Shown here piece by piece: positions 40,339 through 48,350 of a stretch of DNA of 57,004 nucleotides. Each line of letters begins with the position of its first letter. The stretch's first letter is position 1. Source of the DNA: Roseomonas sp. 18066 (lineage in GTDB: Bacteria > Pseudomonadota > Alphaproteobacteria > Acetobacterales > Acetobacteraceae); contig NZ_CACSJM010000018.1 of NCBI RefSeq assembly GCF_902706185.1, positions 1-57,004 of the forward strand, given 5' to 3'. Under the pieces are notes generated by a model, which searched no databases, had not been told where the DNA came from, and saw only the letters and a program-made list of their open reading frames with translations. The position numbers and the translations under genes were made by a program.

Positions 40339-41219
40339 GGTGTTTCCTCTTCCCGCGCCAGCGGGCAGGTCAGGCAATGCGGGCCGCCACCGCCCAGGGT
40401 GAACAGCGACAGGTCGGGGTCGAGCACGGTCAGCCCCTCGGCGCGCAGCGCGGCGTTCAGCGCGGTGCTGCCGGCAGCCGAGACGACGCGGTCGCGCCCC
40501 AGCGCGATGATGTTGCAGCCCAGCGACATGGCGTCGCGGTAGGAGACGGTGATGCAGCGGATGCCGTGCTGCTTCAGCCAGGCCAGGAAATCGTCGTCCA
40601 GCACCTCGGTGCAGGCCACGGCCAGGCCGGGGGCGGCCATGCAGAACAGCACGTCCAGATGCAGGAAATGCTCGTCGAAGGCCTGCAGCCGGACCTCCCA
40701 GCCTTCGCCCCGCAGCCAGCCGGCCAGCTGCTCGGCGCCGGCCTCGTCGGTGCGCCCGCCCCCTTCGAGACCGCCCGAATGGCCGATCAGCGCCAGGCCC
40801 GGGCGGATGATGTGGATGTCGCCGCCTTCCAGCGTCCCGGCGCTCGACTTGCGCCAGAAGGCGCTGTCATGCCCGGCATGGAAGTCGATCAGCGTCGCAT
40901 ACTCGCCGCGACGCTGGGGGCGTTCCAATTGACAGAGAACCGGCCCCCGATGCGTCACCACCACGCTGTCGCGGGTATAGACCATGTAGGGCAGGTGCGG
41001 CGCCGGCGTCAGCCGGTGCACCCGCGCGCCGCCCTGCTCCAGGGCCGCGACCAGCTCGGCATGCTGCGCCTGGAGGTGCGGCAAGGCCGGACCCTGCCGC
41101 GCCTCGGACAGGGTCCGGCGGACGATGCTGTTGGTGGGGATCCAGCGGTAATGGTCCGGCGGGCAGACCAGCACCTCGGTGAGCACCCCGGTTTCGGAAG
41201 CGACACGCCAGTTTGACAT
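40335..41219 (-). CDS. Guanidino-modifying enzyme, DDAH-like
   Basis: 294 residues, amidinotransferase fold. Substrate-binding and catalytic motifs visible: YTRDSVVV (TRD 82-84), LEGGD (130-134), HLD with His187, and a near-C-terminal nucleophile Cys282 (GGGGPHCLTCPL). This is the Cys-His-Glu/Asp pattern of dimethylarginine dimethylaminohydrolase and arginine-deiminase relatives, so citrulline-type products are expected. The reaction cannot be fixed between DDAH and related agmatine- or guanidine-using enzymes. Overlaps the FAD dehydrogenase gene; the functional link is unclear. Confidence 0.7.
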   Translation of the reverse strand: MSNWRVASETGVLTEVLVCPPDHYRWIPTNSIVRRTLSEARQGPALPHLQAQHAELVAALEQGGARVHRLTPAPHLPYMVYTRDSVVVTHRGPVLCQLERPQRRGEYATLIDFHAGHDSAFWRKSSAGTLEGGDIHIIRPGLALIGHSGGLEGGGRTDEAGAEQLAGWLRGEGWEVRLQAFDEHFLHLDVLFCMAAPGLAVACTEVLDDDFLAWLKQHGIRCITVSYRDAMSLGCNIIALGRDRVVSAAGSTALNAALRAEGLTVLDPDLSLFTLGGGGPHCLTCPLAREEETP

Positions 41220-41300
41220 GCCGCGAAACTACGCCCGCGCCCGGCGCGGAGCCAGGGGTCCTGATCGCCCCCCGCCCCGGGAAAACCGCCGGCCCTTGCG

Positions 41301-41329
41301 TTGACGCCCCTGGAACACAGGCATAGCGT
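41301..41329 (+). promoter_or_regulatory. Candidate sigma-70-like promoter of the aldolase gene
   Basis: TTGACG (41301-41306), a 17-bp spacer and TAGCGT (41324-41329), 36 bases before the HpaI-type aldolase start. The -35 is strong and the -10 is weak. Confidence 0.4.
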
Positions 41330-41364
41330 TTCCTTCCCGCCGGTCTGGAGGAAATGGAAATACA

Positions 41365-42123
41365 ATGGTGAACAAGGTCAAAGAGGCCTGGGCGCAGGGT
41401 CGCGCCGTGGTCAATGGCTGGCTGGCCATCCCCAGTGGCTTCAGCGCCGAGATCATGGCCCAGTCCGGCTTCGACAGCCTGACCGTCGACATGCAGCACG
41501 GCATCCAGGACTACCTCTCCGCCGTCGCCTGCTTCCAGGGCATGCAGCCGCATGGCGTGACCCCCATGGTCCGCGTCCCCTGGAACGAGCCGGGCATCAT
41601 CGGCAAGGTGCTGGATGCCGGCGCCATGGGCGTCATCTGCCCGATGGTCAACACCGCCGAGCAGGCCGCGGCCCTGGTCTCCGCCTGCCGCTACCCGCCC
41701 GAAGGCACCCGCTCCTTCGGCCCGATCCGCGCCGGCATCTACGGCGAGGCCGGCACCTATTTCGACACGGCGAACAAGGACGTCGCCGTCCTGCCGATGA
41801 TCGAGACCAAGCAGGCCCTCGACAACCTCGAGGCCATCCTCGACACGCCGGGCGTCGACGGCATCTATGTCGGGCCCTCCGACCTCGGCCTGTCGCTCGG
41901 CATGGCGCCGAAGCTCGATCGCGAGGAGCCGGAGATCCTTAAGATCTACGAGCGCCTGCTCAAGGAGACAGGCAAGCGCAACCAGGCGGTCGGGCTGCAC
42001 AACGGCTCGGCGCCCTATGCCAAGCGCATGATCGGCATGGGCTTCAAGCTGGTCACCATCCTGAACGACTCGGGCCTGATGCTGCAGGCGGCGCGTGCGG
42101 CCGTCGCCACCGCGAAAAGCTAA
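41365..42123 (+). CDS. HpcH/HpaI-type class II aldolase
   Basis: 252 residues. This family cleaves 2-keto-3-deoxy or 4-hydroxy-2-oxo acids with a divalent metal. Catalytic His45 (VDMQHG), Arg70 (MVRVPW), and metal ligands Glu147 (PMIETK) and Asp173 (GPSDLGL) are in place. Glutamine replaces the usual acidic residue before the His, common in one subgroup. The convergent neighbour KdgD acts on 5-dehydro-4-deoxyglucarate, which a GarL-like relative would cleave to pyruvate and tartronate semialdehyde. The ribosome-binding site is GGAGGAAA. Confidence 0.75.
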   Translation: MVNKVKEAWAQGRAVVNGWLAIPSGFSAEIMAQSGFDSLTVDMQHGIQDYLSAVACFQGMQPHGVTPMVRVPWNEPGIIGKVLDAGAMGVICPMVNTAEQAAALVSACRYPPEGTRSFGPIRAGIYGEAGTYFDTANKDVAVLPMIETKQALDNLEAILDTPGVDGIYVGPSDLGLSLGMAPKLDREEPEILKIYERLLKETGKRNQAVGLHNGSAPYAKRMIGMGFKLVTILNDSGLMLQAARAAVATAKS

Positions 42124-42131
42124 GCAAGAAT

Positions 42132-42163
42132 CCGGGGGCATTGAATGCCCCCGGACCCCCACA
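42132..42163. repeat. 32-bp palindromic repeat, copy 2 (inverted)
   Basis: CCGGGGGCATT-g-AATGCCCCCGG (42132-42142 and 42144-42154) followed by ACCCCCACA: the exact reverse complement of the copy at 33713-33744. It again lies between two convergent genes, so it probably works as a bidirectional terminator for the aldolase and KdgD genes. Confidence 0.85.
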
Positions 42164-42167
42164 TTCG

Positions 42168-43103
42168 TTAAGCAGCAGCCCGCAGGCCGCCGGACACGCC
42201 GGCGATCAGGGACTCCAGCTCGGCCAGCTCGGCCGGGGCCAGGTCGATCAGGGGCGCACGCACCGGGCCCGCCGGGCGACCGACGGCGGCGCAGCCCGCC
42301 TTCACGATCGACACGGCATAGCCCTTCTTGCGGTTGCGGATGCCGATATAGGGCAGCACGAAGTCGCGCAGGCCCTGATACACCGCCTCGCGGTCGTGAC
42401 GCCGCACCGCCTTGTAGAAATCCATGGCGAAGGCCGGCACGAAGTTGAAGATCGCCGAGGAATAGGTGGTGACACCCATCTCCAGATACGGAAGAGCAAA
42501 CGTCTCGGCGGTGGGCAGGCCGCCGACATAGGTCAGCCGGTCGCCCATCCGGGCATAGACCCGCGTCATCAGCTCGATATCGCCGACGCCGTCCTTGAAG
42601 CCGACCAGGTTCGGGTTGCGGTCGCACAGCCGCGCCAGCGTGTCCTCGTTCAGGACCGCATTGTCGCGGTTGTAGACGATGACGCCCAGCTTCGTGCTGC
42701 GGCACACCGCCTCGATATGCGCGGCAAGGCCGGCCTGCTCCGAATTGACCAGGTAGTTCGGCAGCAGCAGCAGCCCGTCGGCGCCCGCCGCCTCGGCCGA
42801 CTGCGCCAGCTCCTGGGCGATCGGCGTCGCCATGCCGCAGGGCGCGATCACCGGCACCCGGCCGGCCGTCTCGGCCACCGCCGCCTTCACCACGGTCGAC
42901 ACCTCGGACGGCGACAGGGAGAAGAACTCGCCGGTGCCGCCGGCGGCGAACAACCCGGCCGGGTCATGCTCCAGCAGCCAGGAAACATGCTGGCGATACG
43001 GCGCCTCGTCGAAGCCCAGCGCGGCGTTGAAATGCGTCACCGGGAAGGACAGCAGTCCGCTGCCGATCTTCTGCGCCATCTCGTCCGGGGTCATCAGGGG
43101 CAT
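42168..43103 (-). CDS. kdgD: 5-dehydro-4-deoxyglucarate dehydratase
   Basis: 311 residues, DapA/NanA superfamily. It converts 5-dehydro-4-deoxy-D-glucarate to 2-oxoglutarate semialdehyde, CO2 and water. [10 protein letters not shown] (55-64), Tyr144 (VIVYNRDN) and Schiff-base Lys170 ([11 protein letters not shown]) are present, and the GVGD/YNRDN pattern separates it from dihydrodipicolinate synthase. ATG 43103 begins the fold; a longer frame start adds a basic, unlikely extension. It is convergent to the aldolase; both use uronate-derived aldarates. Confidence 0.8.
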   Translation of the reverse strand: MPLMTPDEMAQKIGSGLLSFPVTHFNAALGFDEAPYRQHVSWLLEHDPAGLFAAGGTGEFFSLSPSEVSTVVKAAVAETAGRVPVIAPCGMATPIAQELAQSAEAAGADGLLLLPNYLVNSEQAGLAAHIEAVCRSTKLGVIVYNRDNAVLNEDTLARLCDRNPNLVGFKDGVGDIELMTRVYARMGDRLTYVGGLPTAETFALPYLEMGVTTYSSAIFNFVPAFAMDFYKAVRRHDREAVYQGLRDFVLPYIGIRNRKKGYAVSIVKAGCAAVGRPAGPVRAPLIDLAPAELAELESLIAGVSGGLRAAA

Positions 43104-43268
43104 GGGTCTTCTTCTCCTCCTGCCGTGGTGCCGGCAGAACCCGCCGGCTGTCAGGTCATCATACATCTTGGCCCCACGACGTCTATCGGCGAAGTGATCG
43201 AGCCACTGCCGAGGCTTTTGTCGCGAATTAACAAGTTATTTATATCCCCCGTTGAGCCTCCGCTCGCC

Positions 43269-44009
43269 GTGACCGACCTCCCCTCCGCCCCTCCCGCTGG
43301 CCGGCCGCGACGCTGGGCCGTGCCGACCGATGACGCGGCTGCCCCCGCGTCTGCCGGCTTTGGCCCCGAGCTGTCGCTCGACGCCGCCGCCTGCTCCGAC
43401 GCTGCCGCCGGCAGCGCCGGCCCCGATGTCGCGACCCTGGCGCCGCCCCGGCCGCCCGGCCTGGACCAGGTCGGCCTGGCCAATGCGGCCGGCGGGCCGC
43501 TGCGCCAGGGCGCCAGCCTGCCCAATCCCAATGCCCGCCCCGGGATGACCCAGGGCGCCGGCCTGGCCAATTCGCGCGCCACCGCCGCGCCGCCGCCGCT
43601 GCCGCCGCCGGTGCCGCTGAACGGCATTCCGGCCGAGCCGCGCCAGCCGCCGCTGCTGCGCGAGCACCGCGTGCTGCTGTTCCACCCGACCCTGCTGTGC
43701 CAGGCGCTGCACCATTGCGGCCGCGACCGCCTGCGCCTGCCGATCGAGGATGTCACCAGCGCCGAGATGCTGACCGACAGCCAGTCGGTCCGCTTCCGAT
43801 TCGGCCCCGGCGGCCGCAGCGGCGAGGTGGTGGTGAACACCCCGGGCCTCGGCGCCACGCTGATCGCCTATTGCATCGGCGCCGGCATCCCGATCCCGGC
43901 CAGCGCCGCCAAGAGCCTGCAGGTCACCGAGCACGGCGTGAAGCTGGAGCTGCGGCTGACCATGACCACGCCGCCCTATTTCCGGCCGCGCGCCAGCTCG
44001 GAGTGGTGA
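43269..44009 (+). CDS. Hypothetical protein, disordered N-terminus and small folded C-terminus
   Basis: The first ~110 residues are Pro/Ala rich and unstructured (repeated PPLPPPVPLNG-like stretches). A compact domain of about 120 residues follows (EHRVLLFHPTLLCQALHHCG, then DRLRLPIEDVTSAEMLTDSQ, then GATLIAYCIGAGIPIPA), with strand-turn-strand patterning. The GTG start is chosen because the frame opens only a few codons earlier; confidence in it is low. Not recognised. It converges on dinB with three bases between the stops. Confidence 0.5.
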   Translation: MTDLPSAPPAGRPRRWAVPTDDAAAPASAGFGPELSLDAAACSDAAAGSAGPDVATLAPPRPPGLDQVGLANAAGGPLRQGASLPNPNARPGMTQGAGLANSRATAAPPPLPPPVPLNGIPAEPRQPPLLREHRVLLFHPTLLCQALHHCGRDRLRLPIEDVTSAEMLTDSQSVRFRFGPGGRSGEVVVNTPGLGATLIAYCIGAGIPIPASAAKSLQVTEHGVKLELRLTMTTPPYFRPRASSEW

Positions 44010-44012
44010 CCA

Positions 44013-45269
44013 CTACTTCCTGAGGCTGCGGCCGCGCATCACCGCCTTGTCGCCGAATCGGGCGCGCAGCGCCTCGACCGCGGCCCAGCGCGCGGCGCGC
44101 TTCGGCGCCTCCGGATCGACCAGGTCGCCCTGATCCGCCTGGGCGCCGGGCACCAGCGGCTGCGCCCCGATGCCGATCAGCCGGAAGGCGGTGCCATCGG
44201 CCTCCCGCGCCAGCAGCGGCCGCACGGCGGCGAACAGCGTGTCGGGCAGCCGGCTGGGGGCGGCCAGCCGCGCATGCCGGCTGCGGATGGCGAAGCCGGC
44301 GGTCTTCAGCTTCAGCACCACGCCGCCGGCGGCCAGCTGCTGCGCCGCCAGGCGGCGGGCCAGCTTCTCGCACATCCGCCACAGCGGCGCCTCCAGCGCG
44401 GCGATCTCGGACAGGTCCTGGTCGAAGGTGGTCTCGGCGCTGACCGAGCGCGCCTCCCGCCCCGGGCGCACCGGCCGGTCATCCTCGCCGCGCGCCCGGG
44501 CGGCGAGCTTCGGCCCTTCCTCCCCCAGCCGCTGGGCGGCCTCGCGCGGGCTCAGCCCCTGCAGCTGGCCCAGCGTCAAGAAGCCCAGCGCCTGCAGCCG
44601 CCGCACCTGCACCGGGCCGATGCCGGGCAGCACGCCGACCGGCTCGTCGGCCAGCACCGCCGCCGCCTCCCCCGCGCCGATCACCGCGAAGCCGCGCGGC
44701 TTGTCGCGCTCGACGGCGAGCTTCGCCAGCAGCCGGTTCGCCGCCAGCCCGACCGAGACGGTGACGCCCAGTTCCTTCTCGACCCGCAGCGCGAATCCGG
44801 CCAGCACCGCGGCCGGCGGCGCCTTGTGCAGCCCTTCGGTGCCGGAGAGGTCCAGCACCGCCTCGTCGATCGACAGCGGCTGCACCAGCGGGGTGAGCGC
44901 CTCCATCAGCGCGCGGATCTGGCGGCCGACGGCGCTGTAGCGCGCCAGGTCCGGCTTGATCACCACCGCATCCGGGCACAGCGCCAGCGCCTTGAACATC
45001 GGCATCGCCGAGCGCACGCCGCGGATCCGCGCCAGGTAGCAGCAGGCCGAGACCACGCCGCGCCGGCCGCCGCCGACGATCACCGCGCGGGCGCGCAGCT
45101 CCGGCCGGTCGCGCTTCTCGACGCTGGCGAAGAAGGCGTCGCAATCGACATGGGCGATCGACAGCCGCCCCAGCTCCGCATGGCGCAGCACCCGGCGGCC
45201 GCCGCAGCGCGGGCAGGCGGCGGACAGGCTTTCCTCGTGGAGCAGGCAGTCGCGGCACAGCGCGGTCAT
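44013..45269 (-). CDS. dinB: DNA polymerase IV (Y-family), zinc-ribbon version
   Basis: 418 residues. Translesion synthesis polymerase. The N-terminus carries a zinc ribbon C5-x2-C8-x10-C19-x2-C22 seen in the alphaproteobacterial version. Catalytic metal residues are D42/D44 (IAHVDCDAFFASVEK) and D135-E136 (PLSIDEAVLDL). The helix-hairpin-helix thumb (GVLPGIGPVQVRRLQALG) and little-finger domain follow in the usual order. The ATG at 45269 keeps the ribbon; an earlier frame start is unsupported. No visible LexA box. Confidence 0.9.
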   Translation of the reverse strand: MTALCRDCLLHEESLSAACPRCGGRRVLRHAELGRLSIAHVDCDAFFASVEKRDRPELRARAVIVGGGRRGVVSACCYLARIRGVRSAMPMFKALALCPDAVVIKPDLARYSAVGRQIRALMEALTPLVQPLSIDEAVLDLSGTEGLHKAPPAAVLAGFALRVEKELGVTVSVGLAANRLLAKLAVERDKPRGFAVIGAGEAAAVLADEPVGVLPGIGPVQVRRLQALGFLTLGQLQGLSPREAAQRLGEEGPKLAARARGEDDRPVRPGREARSVSAETTFDQDLSEIAALEAPLWRMCEKLARRLAAQQLAAGGVVLKLKTAGFAIRSRHARLAAPSRLPDTLFAAVRPLLAREADGTAFRLIGIGAQPLVPGAQADQGDLVDPEAPKRAARWAAVEALRARFGDKAVMRGRSLRK

Positions 45270-45376
45270 GGCCTGTTGATCATAGCCCGGCACGCCCCCC
45301 CTTGCGCTTTGTCGATACGTATAAGAAACATTAATCACCGGCTCCGCTGGAGCTTGCCCCCGCCCCGGAGTTTCCC

Positions 45377-45652
45377 ATGTCGCGCGCCGAGATCGCCCGC
45401 TTCGCCCAGGACCTGGCCCAGGACCAGGGTCTCCGCCGCGCCCTGGCCGAGGCGCGCCCCGCCGATGCCGAGGCCGCCGCCGCGCTGATGCGCCGCCATG
45501 GCTACCTGGTCGAGGCGCGCGACCTGCTGCCCGGCCTGCCCGAGGAAGGCCCGCTGGAGGACAGCGCGCTGGACCGGCTGCAGGGTGGCGGCGCCGCGCT
45601 GTTCCACCGCATCTTCGGCGGGCTGTTCCCCAGCGGGCAAGCGGCCGGCTAG
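45377..45652 (+). CDS. Nif11-like small protein, possible RiPP precursor
   Basis: 91 residues. Residues 3-55 look like a Nif11-type leader (AEIARFAQDLAQDQGLRRAL, ALMRRHGYLVEARDLL). LDRLQGGG at 65-72 resembles the double-glycine processing motif at the end of such leaders, leaving a 19-residue core (AALFHRIFGGLFPSGQAAG) without Cys, so lanthionine or thiazole chemistry is not indicated. No maturation enzyme or peptidase-containing ABC transporter is nearby. ATG 45377 follows CGGAG. Its 3' end overlaps the LysR gene's 3' end by four bases, converging. Confidence 0.6.
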   Translation: MSRAEIARFAQDLAQDQGLRRALAEARPADAEAAAALMRRHGYLVEARDLLPGLPEEGPLEDSALDRLQGGGAALFHRIFGGLFPSGQAAG

Positions 45653-46503
45653 CCCAGGCTGCCGACGAAGGCCTGGGCCGCGGCGGTCATCGGCCGCGCG
45701 GGGCTGGCCACCAGGCCGAAGTCGCGGCGGACCGGCTGCGCCAGGGTGCCGGCGCGCAGGCCGCGCAGGCTGTCCGGCAGGGTCAGGCCGGGCACCAGCG
45801 ACACCCCCATCCCCTCGCGCAGCATGGCGAAGGCGCTGGCCCAGTCGCGCACCTCCACCACCACCTGGCGCAGCGGCGTGCCGGCTTCCTCGGCCAGGGT
45901 GGCGGCGGTCAGGCGGCAGCCGCCGGTGGCCAGGATGAAGGGCTCGGCGGCGAGCTCGGCCAGGCTGACCACCGGCCGCCGTGCCAGCCGGTGCCCCGCC
46001 GGCACCACCGGCACCCAGAGGTCGCCGCCCAGCATCGCCACCGCCCGCCCCGGCGCCGGGTTCAGCACCACGCCGAGATCGATGGTGCCATCGGCCAGCC
46101 AGGCCTCGATCTCCTCGTCCTCGGCCTCCAGCGGGGTCACCGCGATGCCGGGATGGTGCTGGCCGAAGCGGCGGATCAGCCCGGGCAGCAAGGCGGCGAA
46201 GACGCTGGGGAAGCTCGCCAGCCGCAGCCGGCCGCCGGATAGCCCGCGCGCCTCGTCGGCGACGGCGCGCATCCGCGCCATCTGCGCCAGGGCCTCGGCG
46301 GCCAGGCCCGCGATGCGCTCGCCGGCGGCGGTCAGCCGGGTGCCGCGGGCATGGCGCAGCAGCAGGGTGACGCCGAGCGTCTCTTCCAGCCCGGCGATGG
46401 CCTGGCTGACGCCGGATTGCGTCAGCCCCAGCGCCGCGGCCGCGGCGGTGAAGCTGCCGCCCTCGGCCACCGCCACCAGGCTGCGCAGATGCGAGACATT
46501 CAT
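45649..46503 (-). CDS. LysR-type transcriptional regulator
   Basis: 284 residues. The N-terminal winged HTH (LRSLVAVAEGGSFTAAAAAL, then SGVSQAIAGLEETLG) is followed by a co-inducer-binding domain of two lobes (about 95-284). ATG 46503 begins the HTH; the frame is open further upstream but that extension is not LysR-like. Divergent to the MFS exporter gene with a 76-base gap, the classical LTTR layout, so it most likely controls that transporter in response to an unknown ligand. Confidence 0.9.
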   Translation of the reverse strand: MNVSHLRSLVAVAEGGSFTAAAAALGLTQSGVSQAIAGLEETLGVTLLLRHARGTRLTAAGERIAGLAAEALAQMARMRAVADEARGLSGGRLRLASFPSVFAALLPGLIRRFGQHHPGIAVTPLEAEDEEIEAWLADGTIDLGVVLNPAPGRAVAMLGGDLWVPVVPAGHRLARRPVVSLAELAAEPFILATGGCRLTAATLAEEAGTPLRQVVVEVRDWASAFAMLREGMGVSLVPGLTLPDSLRGLRAGTLAQPVRRDFGLVASPARPMTAAAQAFVGSLG

Positions 46504-46579
46504 GCCATCAGCCCGGCTTATTCCTGCGTGGTGACCCAGTAAGTATTCTTCTGCCTGCCGCCCCGTCAAACCCGGCGGC

Positions 46580-47914
46580 ATGAGCGCCTGCGCAAAAGCC
46601 CTGCCGGTCCCTTTCGTCGCACCTTTGGCGGCGCTGGGGCTTGGCTTCTTCATGGTGCTGGTCGACACCACGGTGACGCTGGTGGCGGTGCCGGCGATCG
46701 GCCGCAACCTGGGCGCTTCCCCGGCCGGGCTGCAATGGGCGGTGAACGCCTACACGCTCGCCTTCGCCAGCCTGCTGCTGGCCGGCGGCAGCCTGGCCGA
46801 CCGGCACGGGCCGCGCCGCGTCTTCCTGGCCGGCATCGCGCTGTTCTGCGCCGCCTCCGCCGGCTGCGCCGCGGCGCCCTCGATCGAGGCGCTGGTGGCG
46901 GCGCGGACGCTGAAGGGGATCGGCGCGGCGCTGCTGATGCCGGCCTCGCTGGCGCTGCTGCCGCGCGCCTTCCCCACCGAGCCGTTGCGCGGCCGCGCCT
47001 ATGGCGCCTGGAGCGGCATCGCCGCCCTGGCGCTCGTCGCCGGCCCCAGCCTGGGCGGGCCGCTGGTCGAGCTGGCCGGCTGGCGCGCCGTCTTCTGGAT
47101 CAACCTGCCCTTCGGCGCCGCCGCGCTTTGTCTCACCTTGCGCCACCTGCCGCGCGACCGCCCCGGGCGGGCCGTGGGGTTCGACCTGACGAGCCAGGCG
47201 CTGGCGGTGGCGGCGCTGGCCGGGCTGGCCGCGGCGCTGATCGAAGGCAGCCTCGCCGCCGCGGCGCTCGGCCTGCTGGCCAGCGCGCTGTTCCTGCGCC
47301 GCCAGGCCGCCCGCGCCGAGGCCGCCATGCTGCCCTTGTCGCTGTTCCAGGCGCCCGGCTTCGCGATGCCCGTCGCCATCGGCCTGCTCTACAATTTTTC
47401 TTTCTATGGGCTGCAGTTCCTGCTGTCGGTCGTGCTGCAGGAGAGCGGGCGGCTGTCCCCGGCCGGCTTCGGACTGCTGCTGCTGCCGCTCAGCCTGTCC
47501 TGCGCCGTCGCCGCCTTCCTGGCCGCCGCGGCGATGCGCCGCTGGGGCCGGCGCTGGCCCATCGCCGCCGGCCTGGCGCTGGCGGCGACGGGGGCGGCGG
47601 TGATCGCCGTCGCCCTGGCAAGCCACGCCCCGCTTAGCGTGACCGGGCTGGGCGCGGCGCTGGTCGGGCTGGGCGGCGGGGTGATGGTGGCGCCGCTGAC
47701 CGCGACCGCCCTGGCCGCGGTGCCCGAGGCGCGGCGTGGCCTGGCCGCCGGCATCCTCAACGCCGCGCGCCAGGCCGGCGGCGTGCTGGGCATCGCCATC
47801 CCCGGGGCGATGGCCACGGCGGCACCGCTGGCGGCGGGGCTGACCGCGCTGGGCTTCGCGAGCGCGGCGCTGTTGGCCTGGCGCGGCCTGCCGCCCGACC
47901 ATCACCGCGGCTAA
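46580..47914 (+). CDS. MFS drug:H+ antiporter-like transporter
   Basis: 444 residues with 12-14 hydrophobic helices. Motif A is GGSLADRHGPRRVFLAG (about 65-80), and FWINLPFG after helix 5 is the hallmark of the DHA2 (EmrB/QacA) group. Typical role: proton-driven export of small hydrophobic compounds. It is shorter than most 14-TM members. Divergent to its likely LysR regulator. Substrate unknown. Confidence 0.85.
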   Translation: MSACAKALPVPFVAPLAALGLGFFMVLVDTTVTLVAVPAIGRNLGASPAGLQWAVNAYTLAFASLLLAGGSLADRHGPRRVFLAGIALFCAASAGCAAAPSIEALVAARTLKGIGAALLMPASLALLPRAFPTEPLRGRAYGAWSGIAALALVAGPSLGGPLVELAGWRAVFWINLPFGAAALCLTLRHLPRDRPGRAVGFDLTSQALAVAALAGLAAALIEGSLAAAALGLLASALFLRRQAARAEAAMLPLSLFQAPGFAMPVAIGLLYNFSFYGLQFLLSVVLQESGRLSPAGFGLLLLPLSLSCAVAAFLAAAAMRRWGRRWPIAAGLALAATGAAVIAVALASHAPLSVTGLGAALVGLGGGVMVAPLTATALAAVPEARRGLAAGILNAARQAGGVLGIAIPGAMATAAPLAAGLTALGFASAALLAWRGLPPDHHRG

Positions 47915-47995
47915 TTGCATCTTTCTGGTCCGCTGCGGCTGCCGCTTGCGCCAGGAAGGCGGCACACTCCTGCCTCCGAAGAGGGAACCTGCCTG

Positions 47996-48346
47996 ATGAG
48001 CTCTGCCCAGAAACCCGCCGGCCCCGCCTTCCTGCAGGAGCTGGCGCCGGACGCCACGCTGACCATGACCGTGCTGCAGGCCCCGGTGCAGGGCGCGGAC
48101 GGCGTCATCCGCACCATCCAGGCGCTGGTCGGCCTCTATGCCGGCACCGAGGTCAGCTTCCGCGGCGGCCAGGGCGACCATGACTTCGTGGTCTACGCCC
48201 CCCGCCTGAAAAGCGGCGCCGTGCTGGAGGCCGTGGTCACCCTGGTGCGCCACCCGGACCGCAGCATCCGCCACGTCAATATCGGCTACAGCCCGCTCGC
48301 CGCCGCGCAGGTGCTGGCCACCGAGCTGGAGGCCGCCCTGGCCTGA
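47996..48346 (+). CDS. Hypothetical protein (116 aa)
   Basis: A small cytoplasmic alpha/beta protein: DATLTMTVLQAPVQ, RTIQALVGLYAGTEVSFRGG, DHDFVVYAPRL, AVLEAVVTLVRHPDRSIRHV, ending in a helix (AAAQVLATELEAAL). No motif or family recognised. ATG 47996 is used, after AGAGGGAACC. It is convergent to the ROK kinase gene with four bases between the stops. Confidence 0.6.
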   Translation: MSSAQKPAGPAFLQELAPDATLTMTVLQAPVQGADGVIRTIQALVGLYAGTEVSFRGGQGDHDFVVYAPRLKSGAVLEAVVTLVRHPDRSIRHVNIGYSPLAAAQVLATELEAALA

Positions 48347-48350
48347 AGGG

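Noticed and set aside
40867..42705. 612-codon minus-strand ORF across three genes
   Set aside because: It runs through the repeat at 42132 and opposite the aldolase; no protein family pattern.
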